Shown: piece after piece, positions 9,200-15,997 of the stretch
Numbering within the stretch: the stretch's first letter is position 1
How the letters are laid out: each line of letters opens with the position of its first letter
NCBI GenBank assembly: GCA_025464095.1
Contig: JAODMF010000002.1
Location: forward strand, 1 to 64,000
Direction: 5' to 3'
DNA: 64,000 nucleotides
From: Glaciihabitans sp.
GTDB lineage: Bacteria; Actinomycetota; Actinomycetes; Actinomycetales; Microbacteriaceae
Made by a program: the position numbers and the translations under genes
The notes under the pieces: model-generated
Databases searched by the model: none
What the model was told of the DNA's origin: nothing
The model's input: only the letters and a program-made list of their open reading frames with translations

Positions 9200-9658
9200 G
9201 TGACCGAAGAAAGTGCGCCCGCAGTCGCAGGGTGGTATTCGCTGCCGCAGGCGGCCCCGGGCGCCAAGCAGGTTGGCTACTGGGATGGCGCCAAATGGAC
9301 CGGCGCGCAACGACGCGCAAGCCGAGCAGGCACCCAGCCCCGAGACAGCTTGGGATGGACGGCGATGATTCTGCTCTGCGCCGGTTTCCTTGGCACCATC
9401 GCGGTTCCCGTTATCTACAGTTCAATAGCAGCGTGGGCCAATTACCCGTCGAGCATCCTGACAGTCGCAATGCTCCTCGACTTTGCGGCTACGCCAGTCG
9501 CACTCGTGGTCAGCATCGCCGGGCTCAGGCGAGCGCACGAGCAGAAGTTCAAGGCTGGCCTCTCGTTGATCACGCTGGCTCTTTCGATCGCCGGCACCGT
9601 CCTTCTCGTGTTGCCGTTGAGTCTCCTAATAACCGGCGTATGGTCAGTTCACATATAG
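9200..9658 (+). CDS. DUF2510 membrane protein
   Basis: A 152-residue protein with an N-terminal DUF2510 module (AGWYSLPQAAPG, then YWDGAKWTG), a short Trp-rich unit found at the N-terminus of many actinobacterial membrane proteins. It is followed by about three transmembrane helices, around residues 52-75, 87-110 and 120-142. The function of the family is unknown. GTG 9200 is preceded by GGAG (9189-9192) with 7 bp spacing. It is first in a four-gene overlapping operon; the next gene starts inside its last codons. Rare codons (CTA, ATA) appear here and in the next gene, unlike the flanking core genes. Confidence 0.8.
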   Translation: MTEESAPAVAGWYSLPQAAPGAKQVGYWDGAKWTGAQRRASRAGTQPRDSLGWTAMILLCAGFLGTIAVPVIYSSIAAWANYPSSILTVAMLLDFAATPVALVVSIAGLRRAHEQKFKAGLSLITLALSIAGTVLLVLPLSLLITGVWSVHI

Positions 9659-11031
9659 GCGACGCGGGCGTGCCTGCTTTCATCGAGGCTGAACAGAAAC
9701 CCAGCACGAACGCGCGTGCGTCAGCGTCCCCGACGGCACGGCCGGAACGGCCACTCCCTCTCGGACTTCGTCGCGCCCCGACCCGCAAGCGCGTAAATCG
9801 AGCCCGGCGCGCGTCCTGGTGGCGCGCAAAGCTTTGGGGGCTGATCCTCTCGGTCTCGACGGACGGCGTCACAACCATGTCGGTTCCGGGCGAGTCCGTC
9901 CCGCTCTTCAGAAAACCCCCGCTTCCGGCTGGCCCGCTGATCATCCTTGCAGACCACCCGTCGCGCATCGATGTCTTCGTCCTTGCTGCCACGATCGGAC
10001 GCTCGCGCCCGATCGTGTTCGAAGCGGCGGCCAACTACTGGCTCGAATCCAGGGCGTACCTGTGGGCTGCGCGGACCTTCGCCGGCGTCTGGCTCACACG
10101 TAAGAACCCCCCAGCTCAAGGCCTCTCCCGGCCCGCCGATCTACTATCAGCAGCGCCGACGGTCGCCGCCGGAATCGTTTTCGTGAAATTTCTCGAGAAC
10201 GACTTGTTCATCGACGGCGGAAGCTCCATCGATCCCACGGTATTCGACCTAGCCGCCGTTGCCGGCGCACGCATTCTTCCGGTAGCCATCGTGGGGACCA
10301 CCGACGTCCTTTCCACGGATGCTCGCAGAATAACCCGAGCTCCCATCGAAGTGCGCTGGGGGACTCCGTTCAGCGTCGACCACTCTGAGAACGTCGACGG
10401 GATGACAGAGCGTGCCGTACTTGCTATAGATCGACTCGCGGCGACGCCCGTCATTGCCCAGCCTGGAGCGGGGTGGGTGCGCATTCGCTCAGTCGCCTTC
10501 GGGTCAGCGGGCATCGCGATCGTGGCCTTCTGGGCCTTTTCCGAGGGCGTGTTCTGGCCACTCCTTGCTGAGATGCCCCTCCTTCTGTTGGTAGTGACGG
10601 TCGGTCGCTCATGGAGGGGGCCGCTATTGATCGCGGTATCTGCTGTTGCGTCTGCCTGCGGCATCTTGGCGACCTGGTTCTTGGTTAGCCACGGGATCAA
10701 CACGCCGGAACCGCTGACTACCGCCCGAATGCACGCTGTCGCCCTAGCTCAACTCACCGCAGACCCGAAGGACGCGTTCTGGGATCAGATGTGGAACGGT
10801 ATCCCCGTCAAGGTCTACGCACATGCCACGGGTCAGCTCCGAATGAGCTTTCTTGACGTGCTCAGCGTGATGTTCCCGAGACTGTTGCGGATCGCCATCA
10901 TCGGCGGAGCCGGTTGGCTATTAGGGGGCGTTTTGTCACGATTCCTCAAGCCGTGTCTGGGAGCGGTGCAGGTTTTCTGCCTCGCACTCTTTCCTTTCGG
11001 ACTCGCCGTCGTCATTTTCTGGTGGTCATAG
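9640..11031 (+). CDS. PlsC-type acyltransferase fused to a YqaA/DedA-like membrane domain
   Basis: A 463-residue protein with two parts. Residues about 60-260 form a glycerolipid acyltransferase domain: catalytic HX4D is His106-Pro-Ser-Arg-Ile-Asp111. The block usually reading EGxxS is FIDGGSS (190-196), and ILPVAIVG (212-219) is the fourth block. Residues about 275-463 hold four to five transmembrane helices. SEGVFWPLLAEMPLLLL and WNGIPVKVYAHATG (385-398), followed by Arg-x2-Arg in a helix, resemble the YqaA/DedA (VTT) membrane family linked to lipid translocation. The start is uncertain: ATG 9640 (overlapping the previous gene) or GTG 9670. Its stop shares one base with the next start. The fusion is inferred by eye. 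Confidence 0.78.
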   Translation: MVSSHIGDAGVPAFIEAEQKPSTNARASASPTARPERPLPLGLRRAPTRKRVNRARRASWWRAKLWGLILSVSTDGVTTMSVPGESVPLFRKPPLPAGPLIILADHPSRIDVFVLAATIGRSRPIVFEAAANYWLESRAYLWAARTFAGVWLTRKNPPAQGLSRPADLLSAAPTVAAGIVFVKFLENDLFIDGGSSIDPTVFDLAAVAGARILPVAIVGTTDVLSTDARRITRAPIEVRWGTPFSVDHSENVDGMTERAVLAIDRLAATPVIAQPGAGWVRIRSVAFGSAGIAIVAFWAFSEGVFWPLLAEMPLLLLVVTVGRSWRGPLLIAVSAVASACGILATWFLVSHGINTPEPLTTARMHAVALAQLTADPKDAFWDQMWNGIPVKVYAHATGQLRMSFLDVLSVMFPRLLRIAIIGGAGWLLGGVLSRFLKPCLGAVQVFCLALFPFGLAVVIFWWS

Positions 11032-11642
11032 TGCGGGGACTTTATTCAGCTAAGCCGTGGTTCACGCGACTCCTGAATCGGATTGTCACGGCGGCCGTGG
11101 CACGCGGCTGGTCGCCAGACGTTTTCACCGTCGTCGGTATTCTTTTCGCCGGGCTCGCAGCCATGGGACTCGTCGTCGGATCGTGGCCCATTGTTCTCGT
11201 CGGATTGGTCGGCAGGCTCGCGGGGGCAAACCTCGACGGGGCAGTTGCTCGCGCGCGTGGTGTCAGCAGACCTCTCGGATTCGTGATCAACGAGATCGGC
11301 GATCGGGCCAGCGACCTCTTGCCATTGACAGCGCTCGCGTATCTCGCCTTCAGAACCGGGTCGCTCGTCGCTCTCGCCCTCGCCCTGATCGCGGTCACTG
11401 CGGCCAGCTGGCCCACTTTCATATCATTGGCGATCGCCGGAGCAGGCGGTCGACGAATGAACGGCGGCCCCTTCGGCAAGACCGAGCGAACGTTGATCGT
11501 TTTCGTTTCAGCGGTTGCTCTGTCGTTCTTTCCCACCGTTGCGACCCTGTGCGCCGCTTCGCTCGTCATCATTGCTGGCTCCGCGGTCACGACAGTCGGC
11601 CGCGCCGTGAGCGGTAGTCGACTCCTATTGAGAGCCGAATGA
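11031..11642 (+). CDS. CDP-alcohol phosphatidyltransferase family protein with variant active-site motif
   Basis: A 203-residue, six-helix membrane protein of the family that makes phospholipids from a CDP-alcohol and an alcohol. The signature region is GANLDGAVARAR followed by GFVINEIGDRASD. On the canonical pattern D-x2-DG-x2-AR-x8-G-x3-D-x3-D, residues Asp69-Gly70, Ala73-Arg74, Gly83 and Asp91 fit, but the first Asp is Ala66 and the third is Asn87; an extra Asp is present at 95. GTG 11031 shares one base with the preceding TAG, and the stop overlaps cdsA-like ATG in ATGA. It may act on an unusual substrate or use a shifted metal site. The true head-group substrate cannot be read from sequence. 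Confidence 0.85.
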   Translation: MRGLYSAKPWFTRLLNRIVTAAVARGWSPDVFTVVGILFAGLAAMGLVVGSWPIVLVGLVGRLAGANLDGAVARARGVSRPLGFVINEIGDRASDLLPLTALAYLAFRTGSLVALALALIAVTAASWPTFISLAIAGAGGRRMNGGPFGKTERTLIVFVSAVALSFFPTVATLCAASLVIIAGSAVTTVGRAVSGSRLLLRAE

Positions 11643-12469
11643 CGCTGCCCGCGACGTTGCTGCCGGCGACTCTCGGGTTCATACTCCTCGTCGTATTGGC
11701 CGTCCCGGTGTTTCTCAGCCGCAACAAAACGATCGTTTCCCGCTGGATCACGTGGTGCGCCATTGCGACCTTGAGCTACGGCGCGCAGCTGGCCGGCGCC
11801 GCTGGTACGGTCGCCTTGGCCATTCTCGTCAGCGTCCTCTGCGCCGTCGAATTCGGGAAGCTTGTCAAGTTGCGCGCGTTCGACCTGAGCCTGCTGTTGC
11901 TCACCTGCGTCGCGTTTCCGGTTCTGGCGGCGACGCAAGACGCGTGGCTCTTCAAGTACCTGCCTTACATTCTGATCGCCGGTGCCGTGCTGCCGCTGTT
12001 CTCCAGCGACCTGCCATCCAGTGCCAAGAGATCAGTCTTTACCGCCTTCGGCATTCTGTGGCTTGCCTGGGCAACGTCGCGGATGGTGCCGCTACACGCA
12101 CACCTCACTCTCGTCGTGCTCGTAGTTGCTGTAACGGATGTCGCGAGCTGGGCGGCCGGAAAGTCGCTCGGGAGGCTGCCTTTACTTCGCACTCGCCCGT
12201 TCGTGGTTTCCCCGAACAAGACGATCGCCGGACTTCTCGGCGGGGCTGGTGCCGCTGCGGTATGCCTCGTCCTGGTCGGGTCGTTCAGCCTCGAGCTCTT
12301 TCTGATCGTCGCGCTCGGTGCACCAATGGGCGATCTGCTTGCCTCAGCGTTCAAACGCGGGGCTGGCGTAAAAGACACTGGTTCATGGCTGCCCGGATTT
12401 GGCGGCCTCCTCGACCGTGCGGATTCTTTGCTACTCGTGCTGCCGCTCGCGGCGCTCGTGCTGAAATAG
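11639..12469 (+). CDS. CdsA-like phosphatidate cytidylyltransferase
   Basis: A 276-residue polytopic membrane protein, expected to make CDP-diacylglycerol from phosphatidate and CTP. The CDS signature is present near the C-terminus: SAFKRGAGVKDTGSWLPG then Gly-Gly-Leu-Leu-Asp-Arg (236-260). The His of the usual PGHGG is Phe254. VTDVASWAAGKSLGR and SPNKTIAG are also typical. Together with the PlsC and CDP-alcohol transferase genes it would give three successive steps: acylation to phosphatidate, activation to CDP-DAG, and head-group transfer. It is probably a second, accessory CdsA beside a housekeeping copy elsewhere, as an island location suggests. Confidence 0.88.
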   Translation: MTLPATLLPATLGFILLVVLAVPVFLSRNKTIVSRWITWCAIATLSYGAQLAGAAGTVALAILVSVLCAVEFGKLVKLRAFDLSLLLLTCVAFPVLAATQDAWLFKYLPYILIAGAVLPLFSSDLPSSAKRSVFTAFGILWLAWATSRMVPLHAHLTLVVLVVAVTDVASWAAGKSLGRLPLLRTRPFVVSPNKTIAGLLGGAGAAAVCLVLVGSFSLELFLIVALGAPMGDLLASAFKRGAGVKDTGSWLPGFGGLLDRADSLLLVLPLAALVLK

Positions 12470-12484
12470 CCACGTCCTTATTAG

Positions 12485-12507
12485 CTCCTGGCGCGAGCTT
12501 CAGGAGC
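12485..12507. terminator. Possible terminator hairpin after the lipid operon
   Basis: CTCCTG (12486-12491) and CAGGAG (12502-12507) form a 6-bp stem with a 10-nt loop, 16 bp after the cdsA-like stop. No T-run follows, so this is a weak call. Confidence 0.3.
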
Positions 12508-12609
12508 GTCCCAAAACTTCGAGTGATGCGGATGTCTTACTGACCACAGAATCGTTGATATTCCGCGGTTTCTGGCTGAAATCGGTGCCCACACCCGGGC
12601 TGGTTTTGA

Positions 12610-12632
12610 GTTCGAACCCCCGGCCGGGGTAC
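12610..12632. repeat. Degenerate copy of the tRNA 3' end (candidate distal att site)
   Basis: GTTCGAACCCC (12610-12620) plus CGGGGTAC (12625-12632) repeat tRNA positions 8537-8547 and 8551-8558. The 3-nt segment between them in the tRNA is 4 nt here. No anticodon or D arm precedes it, so it is not a tRNA gene. Its place just beyond the lipid operon, 4.1 kb from the tRNA, fits the far boundary of an integrated element whose near boundary is the tRNA itself. Confidence 0.6.
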
Positions 12633-12659
12633 CCCTGCTGCTTGTCGGCGGGGTACCCG

Positions 12660-12692
12660 GTTGTCGGACTCGTGTCCGAGAACTGGTAGACT
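12660..12692 (+). promoter_or_regulatory. Operator-like palindrome and -10 box of the TetR/CarD pair
   Basis: GTTGTCGGAC (12660-12669) and GTCCGAGAAC (12674-12683) form an inverted repeat matching at 9 of 10 positions around TCGT. TAGACT (12687-12692) is 6 bp before the ATG at 12699, as in leaderless genes. The palindrome occupies the -35 region, ideal for autorepression by the TetR protein encoded immediately downstream. Confidence 0.6.
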
Positions 12693-12698
12693 CTCAGG

Positions 12699-13442
12699 AT
12701 GCTTTCTTCCGGGTTCGATGACGTCGACCCGGCATCCACCGAGGCTCGTGTGACATCGGATCCCCGTGCTGAGCGCACGCGCCAGCAGATCTTCGCCGCG
12801 ATCGGTGAGCTCATGTCTGACCGCGCCGCGACCGTCACGGTCCACGATGTCGTGCGAATGGCCGGCATCAGCCGCAGCTCGTTCTACGCGCACTTTTCCA
12901 GCCTGGATGAGGTGGCCTCGCAGATCCTGAGGCAGAAGTTCGCCGAGATCACCTCGTCCGGTATCGAGCTGCGCCTCGACGATGTCGTGGTTGGCCGCAG
13001 CGCCGCCCGCATCGGCTACTCGCGGTTGATCGAACACATGGTGGAGAACTTTCCGCTGTACTCGACCGCACTCGAGCTGCCCCTGACCCGCAATGCCTTC
13101 GATGAGATCGTCGAGGCCTATGCCGTGCAGCTGCTCGAGTCGATCGTTGCCCTCGACAATGCACCCGCGGGCGTCGATACCGAACTGACCACCATTTATG
13201 TCGCGGGTGGCGCGATGGCGCTCATCAGTGCCTGGATGCGCGGACGCGTCGAGGTTTCCGATGACGAGCTCGTCGAGCGGCTCGTCGATCTCCTGCCGAC
13301 CTGGCTGCTCAGCGCTCCCATTCCCGCTGCTCCCATTCCCGGTGCTACCAGCGCTCACCTTCCGGGTGCCCACCTTCCCAGTGCTGACCCGCACAGCACC
13401 GCCACAGACCGTCCACACACAATAGAAAAGACGCACAAATGA
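12699..13442 (+). CDS. TetR/AcrR family transcriptional regulator
   Basis: A 247-residue regulator. The helix-turn-helix is at about residues 25-70: AERTRQQIFAAIGELM, then VHDVVRMAGISRSSFYAHFSS. It is followed by an all-helical ligand-binding domain. The last 40 residues are a low-complexity Pro/Ala/His tail with repeated PIPAAPIPG and AHLPGAHLP units, unusual for the family. ATG 12699 fits the leaderless promoter. The stop overlaps the CarD-like ATG (ATGA), so both are made from one transcript. It probably represses its own operon through the palindrome at 12660-12683. Confidence 0.88.
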   Translation: MLSSGFDDVDPASTEARVTSDPRAERTRQQIFAAIGELMSDRAATVTVHDVVRMAGISRSSFYAHFSSLDEVASQILRQKFAEITSSGIELRLDDVVVGRSAARIGYSRLIEHMVENFPLYSTALELPLTRNAFDEIVEAYAVQLLESIVALDNAPAGVDTELTTIYVAGGAMALISAWMRGRVEVSDDELVERLVDLLPTWLLSAPIPAAPIPGATSAHLPGAHLPSADPHSTATDRPHTIEKTHK

Positions 13443-13951
13443 ACATCGAAGTTGGCGAAACTCTGGTCTACCCGCACCACGGCGCGGTTACCATCACCGA
13501 CATCCAGACCCGAATGATCAAGGGCGTGGAGACCCGGCTGATGACGCTGAACGTGCACACCAGCGAGCTGATCATCCAGCTGCCCGTCGACAATGTCGAA
13601 CTGGTCGGGGTGCGTGAGGTGATCGATGCTGCCGGTGTGAAGGCCGTATACGAGGTGCTGACCAACGAGTTCACCGAGGAGCCGGGCAACTGGTCGCGCC
13701 GCTACAAGGCCAACCAGGAGAAGATGGCGAGCGGAAGTGTCTACCGCGTCAGCGAGGTCGTTCGCGACCTGTGGCGCCGCGACCAGAGCAAGGGTGTCTC
13801 CGCCGGAGAGAAGCGCATGCTCGAGAAGGCTCGCCAGATCCTCGTGTCAGAGCTTGCCCTCGCCCAGAGCGTCACCGACGAGGAAGCCGCCGAGCGCCTG
13901 CTCGCCGTGCTGCGTGACGTGAAGATCGATGAGGCGTCGATCGCCAGCTAG
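13439..13951 (+). CDS. CarD-family RNA polymerase-binding transcription factor
   Basis: A 170-residue protein very similar in layout to mycobacterial CarD: N-terminal RNA-polymerase interaction domain (VGETLVYPHHGAVTITDI, residues 5-60) and C-terminal helical DNA-binding domain including EEPGNWSRRYKANQEKMASG and VVRDLWRRDQSKGVSAGEKR. CarD stabilises open promoter complexes at rRNA and other housekeeping promoters. In most Actinobacteria carD is followed by ispD/ispF; here it is translationally coupled to a TetR gene instead. It could therefore be a second, conditionally expressed CarD paralogue. The family call is secure; the specialised role is inference. Confidence 0.93.
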   Translation: MNIEVGETLVYPHHGAVTITDIQTRMIKGVETRLMTLNVHTSELIIQLPVDNVELVGVREVIDAAGVKAVYEVLTNEFTEEPGNWSRRYKANQEKMASGSVYRVSEVVRDLWRRDQSKGVSAGEKRMLEKARQILVSELALAQSVTDEEAAERLLAVLRDVKIDEASIAS

Positions 13952-14030
13952 ATTCCTGCTTGCGTGAAACTCTCTCGTCTGGGACAGTTGACCCACTTCG
14001 ATCTATCGGAGCGGGCCGGGGGAGGCGCGA

Positions 14031-14699
14031 GTGACACGCATGTCGTCGGGGGATCGGCGCACGGCGCTCGTTGATTCTGCCCTGCGGGTGATCAGCCGCG
14101 ACGGCGTGCACGCCGCGACCACGCGCACGATCGTTGCCGAGGCAGACATGTCTCTCGCGAGCTTTCACTACGCGTTCCGCTCACGCGACGAGATGATCCG
14201 CGAGTTGATCGACGCCGTGCTCGAAGCCCAGAGCGCTGCCGCATTGTCGTCCCTGGTGGATGCCGCGGACATCCGGTCGGCAATCCGCGGCGCCCTACAG
14301 AGCTTTTTCGACATCGTCAGGGCCGACCCGCACCACGAGCAGGCGATGTTCGAGCTGTTCCACTACGCGCTGCGAACGCCGGAGCTCGACGATCTGCCGC
14401 GCCAGCAGTACGCCGGGTATCACGAGACCGTCGCCGCGCTCCTGGCTGCGGGTGCCGACGCGCTCGGCGTGGAATGGACACGCCCGATAGCGGATATCGC
14501 CCGCTTCGTCGTCACGGTCACCGATGGCGTTACTCTGGCGTGGCTGGCTGACTCCGATGCCGCGGCAGCCGGGCGCACTCTCGATTTCGCCGCGGAGTTT
14601 CTCGCCGCCCTCGCACGACCCGCTCTTGCTTCTCCCGCCGTACCAGCCGCTGCACCATTCGCCGCTTCTCCACTCATCACCAAGGAGCACACGCCATGA
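14031..14699 (+). CDS. TetR family transcriptional regulator
   Basis: A 222-residue protein with N-terminal helix-turn-helix (RRTALVDSALRVISRDG, then TTRTIVAEADMSLASFHYAF) and a C-terminal helical effector domain with an aromatic/acidic pocket region. GTG 14031 has a strong ribosome binding site, GGGGGAGG (14017-14024). It is the first gene of an overlapping operon; its stop overlaps the MFS start in ATGA, so it probably controls uptake and breakdown of the substrate handled by the next three genes. Confidence 0.88.
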   Translation: MTRMSSGDRRTALVDSALRVISRDGVHAATTRTIVAEADMSLASFHYAFRSRDEMIRELIDAVLEAQSAAALSSLVDAADIRSAIRGALQSFFDIVRADPHHEQAMFELFHYALRTPELDDLPRQQYAGYHETVAALLAAGADALGVEWTRPIADIARFVVTVTDGVTLAWLADSDAAAAGRTLDFAAEFLAALARPALASPAVPAAAPFAASPLITKEHTP

Positions 14700-15997
14700 C
14701 CGCAACCACGACTGCCGCGTCCGCCGCTCGTCGATCGCCCTTCGCGGAGCCGACCCGGCGCGTTCACGCGGGCTGGATCACCCTGTTCGCCACCGCGTGG
14801 TTCGGAATCTGGATGGCGCAACTCACCCCGATCCAGCTGCTGTTGCCGCAGCAGATCGAGGGAATCTACAACGTGGCGAACCTGCCGGTCGCCCAGAGCG
14901 TCCTCACGTTCGGCGTCATTTCGGGCATTGCGGGCGCATTTGCGCTGGTCGCGTACCCGGTAACGGGCTTCCTCTCCGACCGCACGACCTCACGCTTCGG
15001 TCGTCGCCGGCCGTGGATCCTCGGCGGCACCCTCGTTTTCGCGATCGGGCTGTACGTGCTCGGCGCGCAGACCTCGATCCTCGGCGTTGGCATCTTCTGG
15101 GTCGTCTCGCTGACCGGTTTCTGCATTGTTTCGGCGGCCATCACGGCGACAATCTCCGACCAGGTTCCGGTCGGGCAGCGCGGAATCGTATCGGGCTGGG
15201 TGTCGGCACCCCAGGCGATCGGCACCCTCGCTGGCCTGCTGCTCGTGCTCATCCTCGGGCTCTCCACCTTCCTGGGGTACGCCCTCGTCGCTGTGCTGCT
15301 CGTCGTGCTGGTCATTCCCTTCGTCCTCACGATGCCGGACGTGCCCCTGCGCAAGCAGCAGCGCCCGCGCCTGAGCGTCGGCGCCGTACTGAGCGGCTTC
15401 TGGATCAACCCGCTCCGCTTCCCTGACTTCGGCTGGACGCTGACGAGTCGTGTTCTCGTGAACATCGGCAACGCGCTGGGAACCGCAATGCTCTTCTACT
15501 TCCTCGAGTTCGGGCTCGGCCAGGAGCAGGCGGTCGCGCAAGACAACCTGTTGATCCTCACCTCCATCTACCTGCTGTTCTTCGTCGTCGCGGCGCTCGT
15601 CTTCGGTCGCGTGAGTGACCGCATCGGCCGCCGCAAGTTCTTCGTCTACGTCTCCGCCTACCTGCAGGGCTTTGCCGCACTGCTGCTCGCGATCGTGCCC
15701 GACCTCAGCATCGCATTCGCCGCGGCGGGCCTGCTCGGACTGGGCTACGGATGCTTTATGGCGGTCGACCAGGCCCTCGCCACCCAGGTGCTTCCCGATG
15801 CCCACACGCGCGGCAAGGACCTCGGAATCATGAACATCGCGACAGCGGTGCCGCAGGCGGTCGGGCCACTGCTCGGCGGAATCGTGGTTGCAACCTTCCC
15901 GCAGTTCGGCGGGGGATTCTCGGCGCTGTTCATCGCATCCGCGCTGCTTGCAGCCATCGGCGGCTTCGCCATCATGCCGGTCAAGAGCGTTCGCTAG
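14696..15997 (+). CDS. MFS transporter (SLC45-like sugar/proton symporter type)
   Basis: A 433-residue integral membrane protein with about 12 transmembrane helices. The loop between helices 2 and 3 holds GFLSDRTTSRFGRRRPWI, the MFS motif A variant characteristic of the glycoside-pentoside-hexuronide/SLC45-like group. A second copy follows in the C-terminal half (VFGRVSDRIGRRKF). Ribosome binding site AAGGAG is at 14681-14686. The stop TAG shares its G with the GTG of the PLP-enzyme gene. The context suggests import or export of the substrate or product of the downstream enzymes; a sugar or polyol is plausible given the lactone oxidase. Confidence 0.88.
   Translation: MTATTTAASAARRSPFAEPTRRVHAGWITLFATAWFGIWMAQLTPIQLLLPQQIEGIYNVANLPVAQSVLTFGVISGIAGAFALVAYPVTGFLSDRTTSRFGRRRPWILGGTLVFAIGLYVLGAQTSILGVGIFWVVSLTGFCIVSAAITATISDQVPVGQRGIVSGWVSAPQAIGTLAGLLLVLILGLSTFLGYALVAVLLVVLVIPFVLTMPDVPLRKQQRPRLSVGAVLSGFWINPLRFPDFGWTLTSRVLVNIGNALGTAMLFYFLEFGLGQEQAVAQDNLLILTSIYLLFFVVAALVFGRVSDRIGRRKFFVYVSAYLQGFAALLLAIVPDLSIAFAAAGLLGLGYGCFMAVDQALATQVLPDAHTRGKDLGIMNIATAVPQAVGPLLGGIVVATFPQFGGGFSALFIASALLAAIGGFAIMPVKSVR

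Noticed and set aside
12590-12640. Second tRNA gene
   Set aside because: Only a T-loop/acceptor-like fragment; no anticodon or D arm can be formed upstream.
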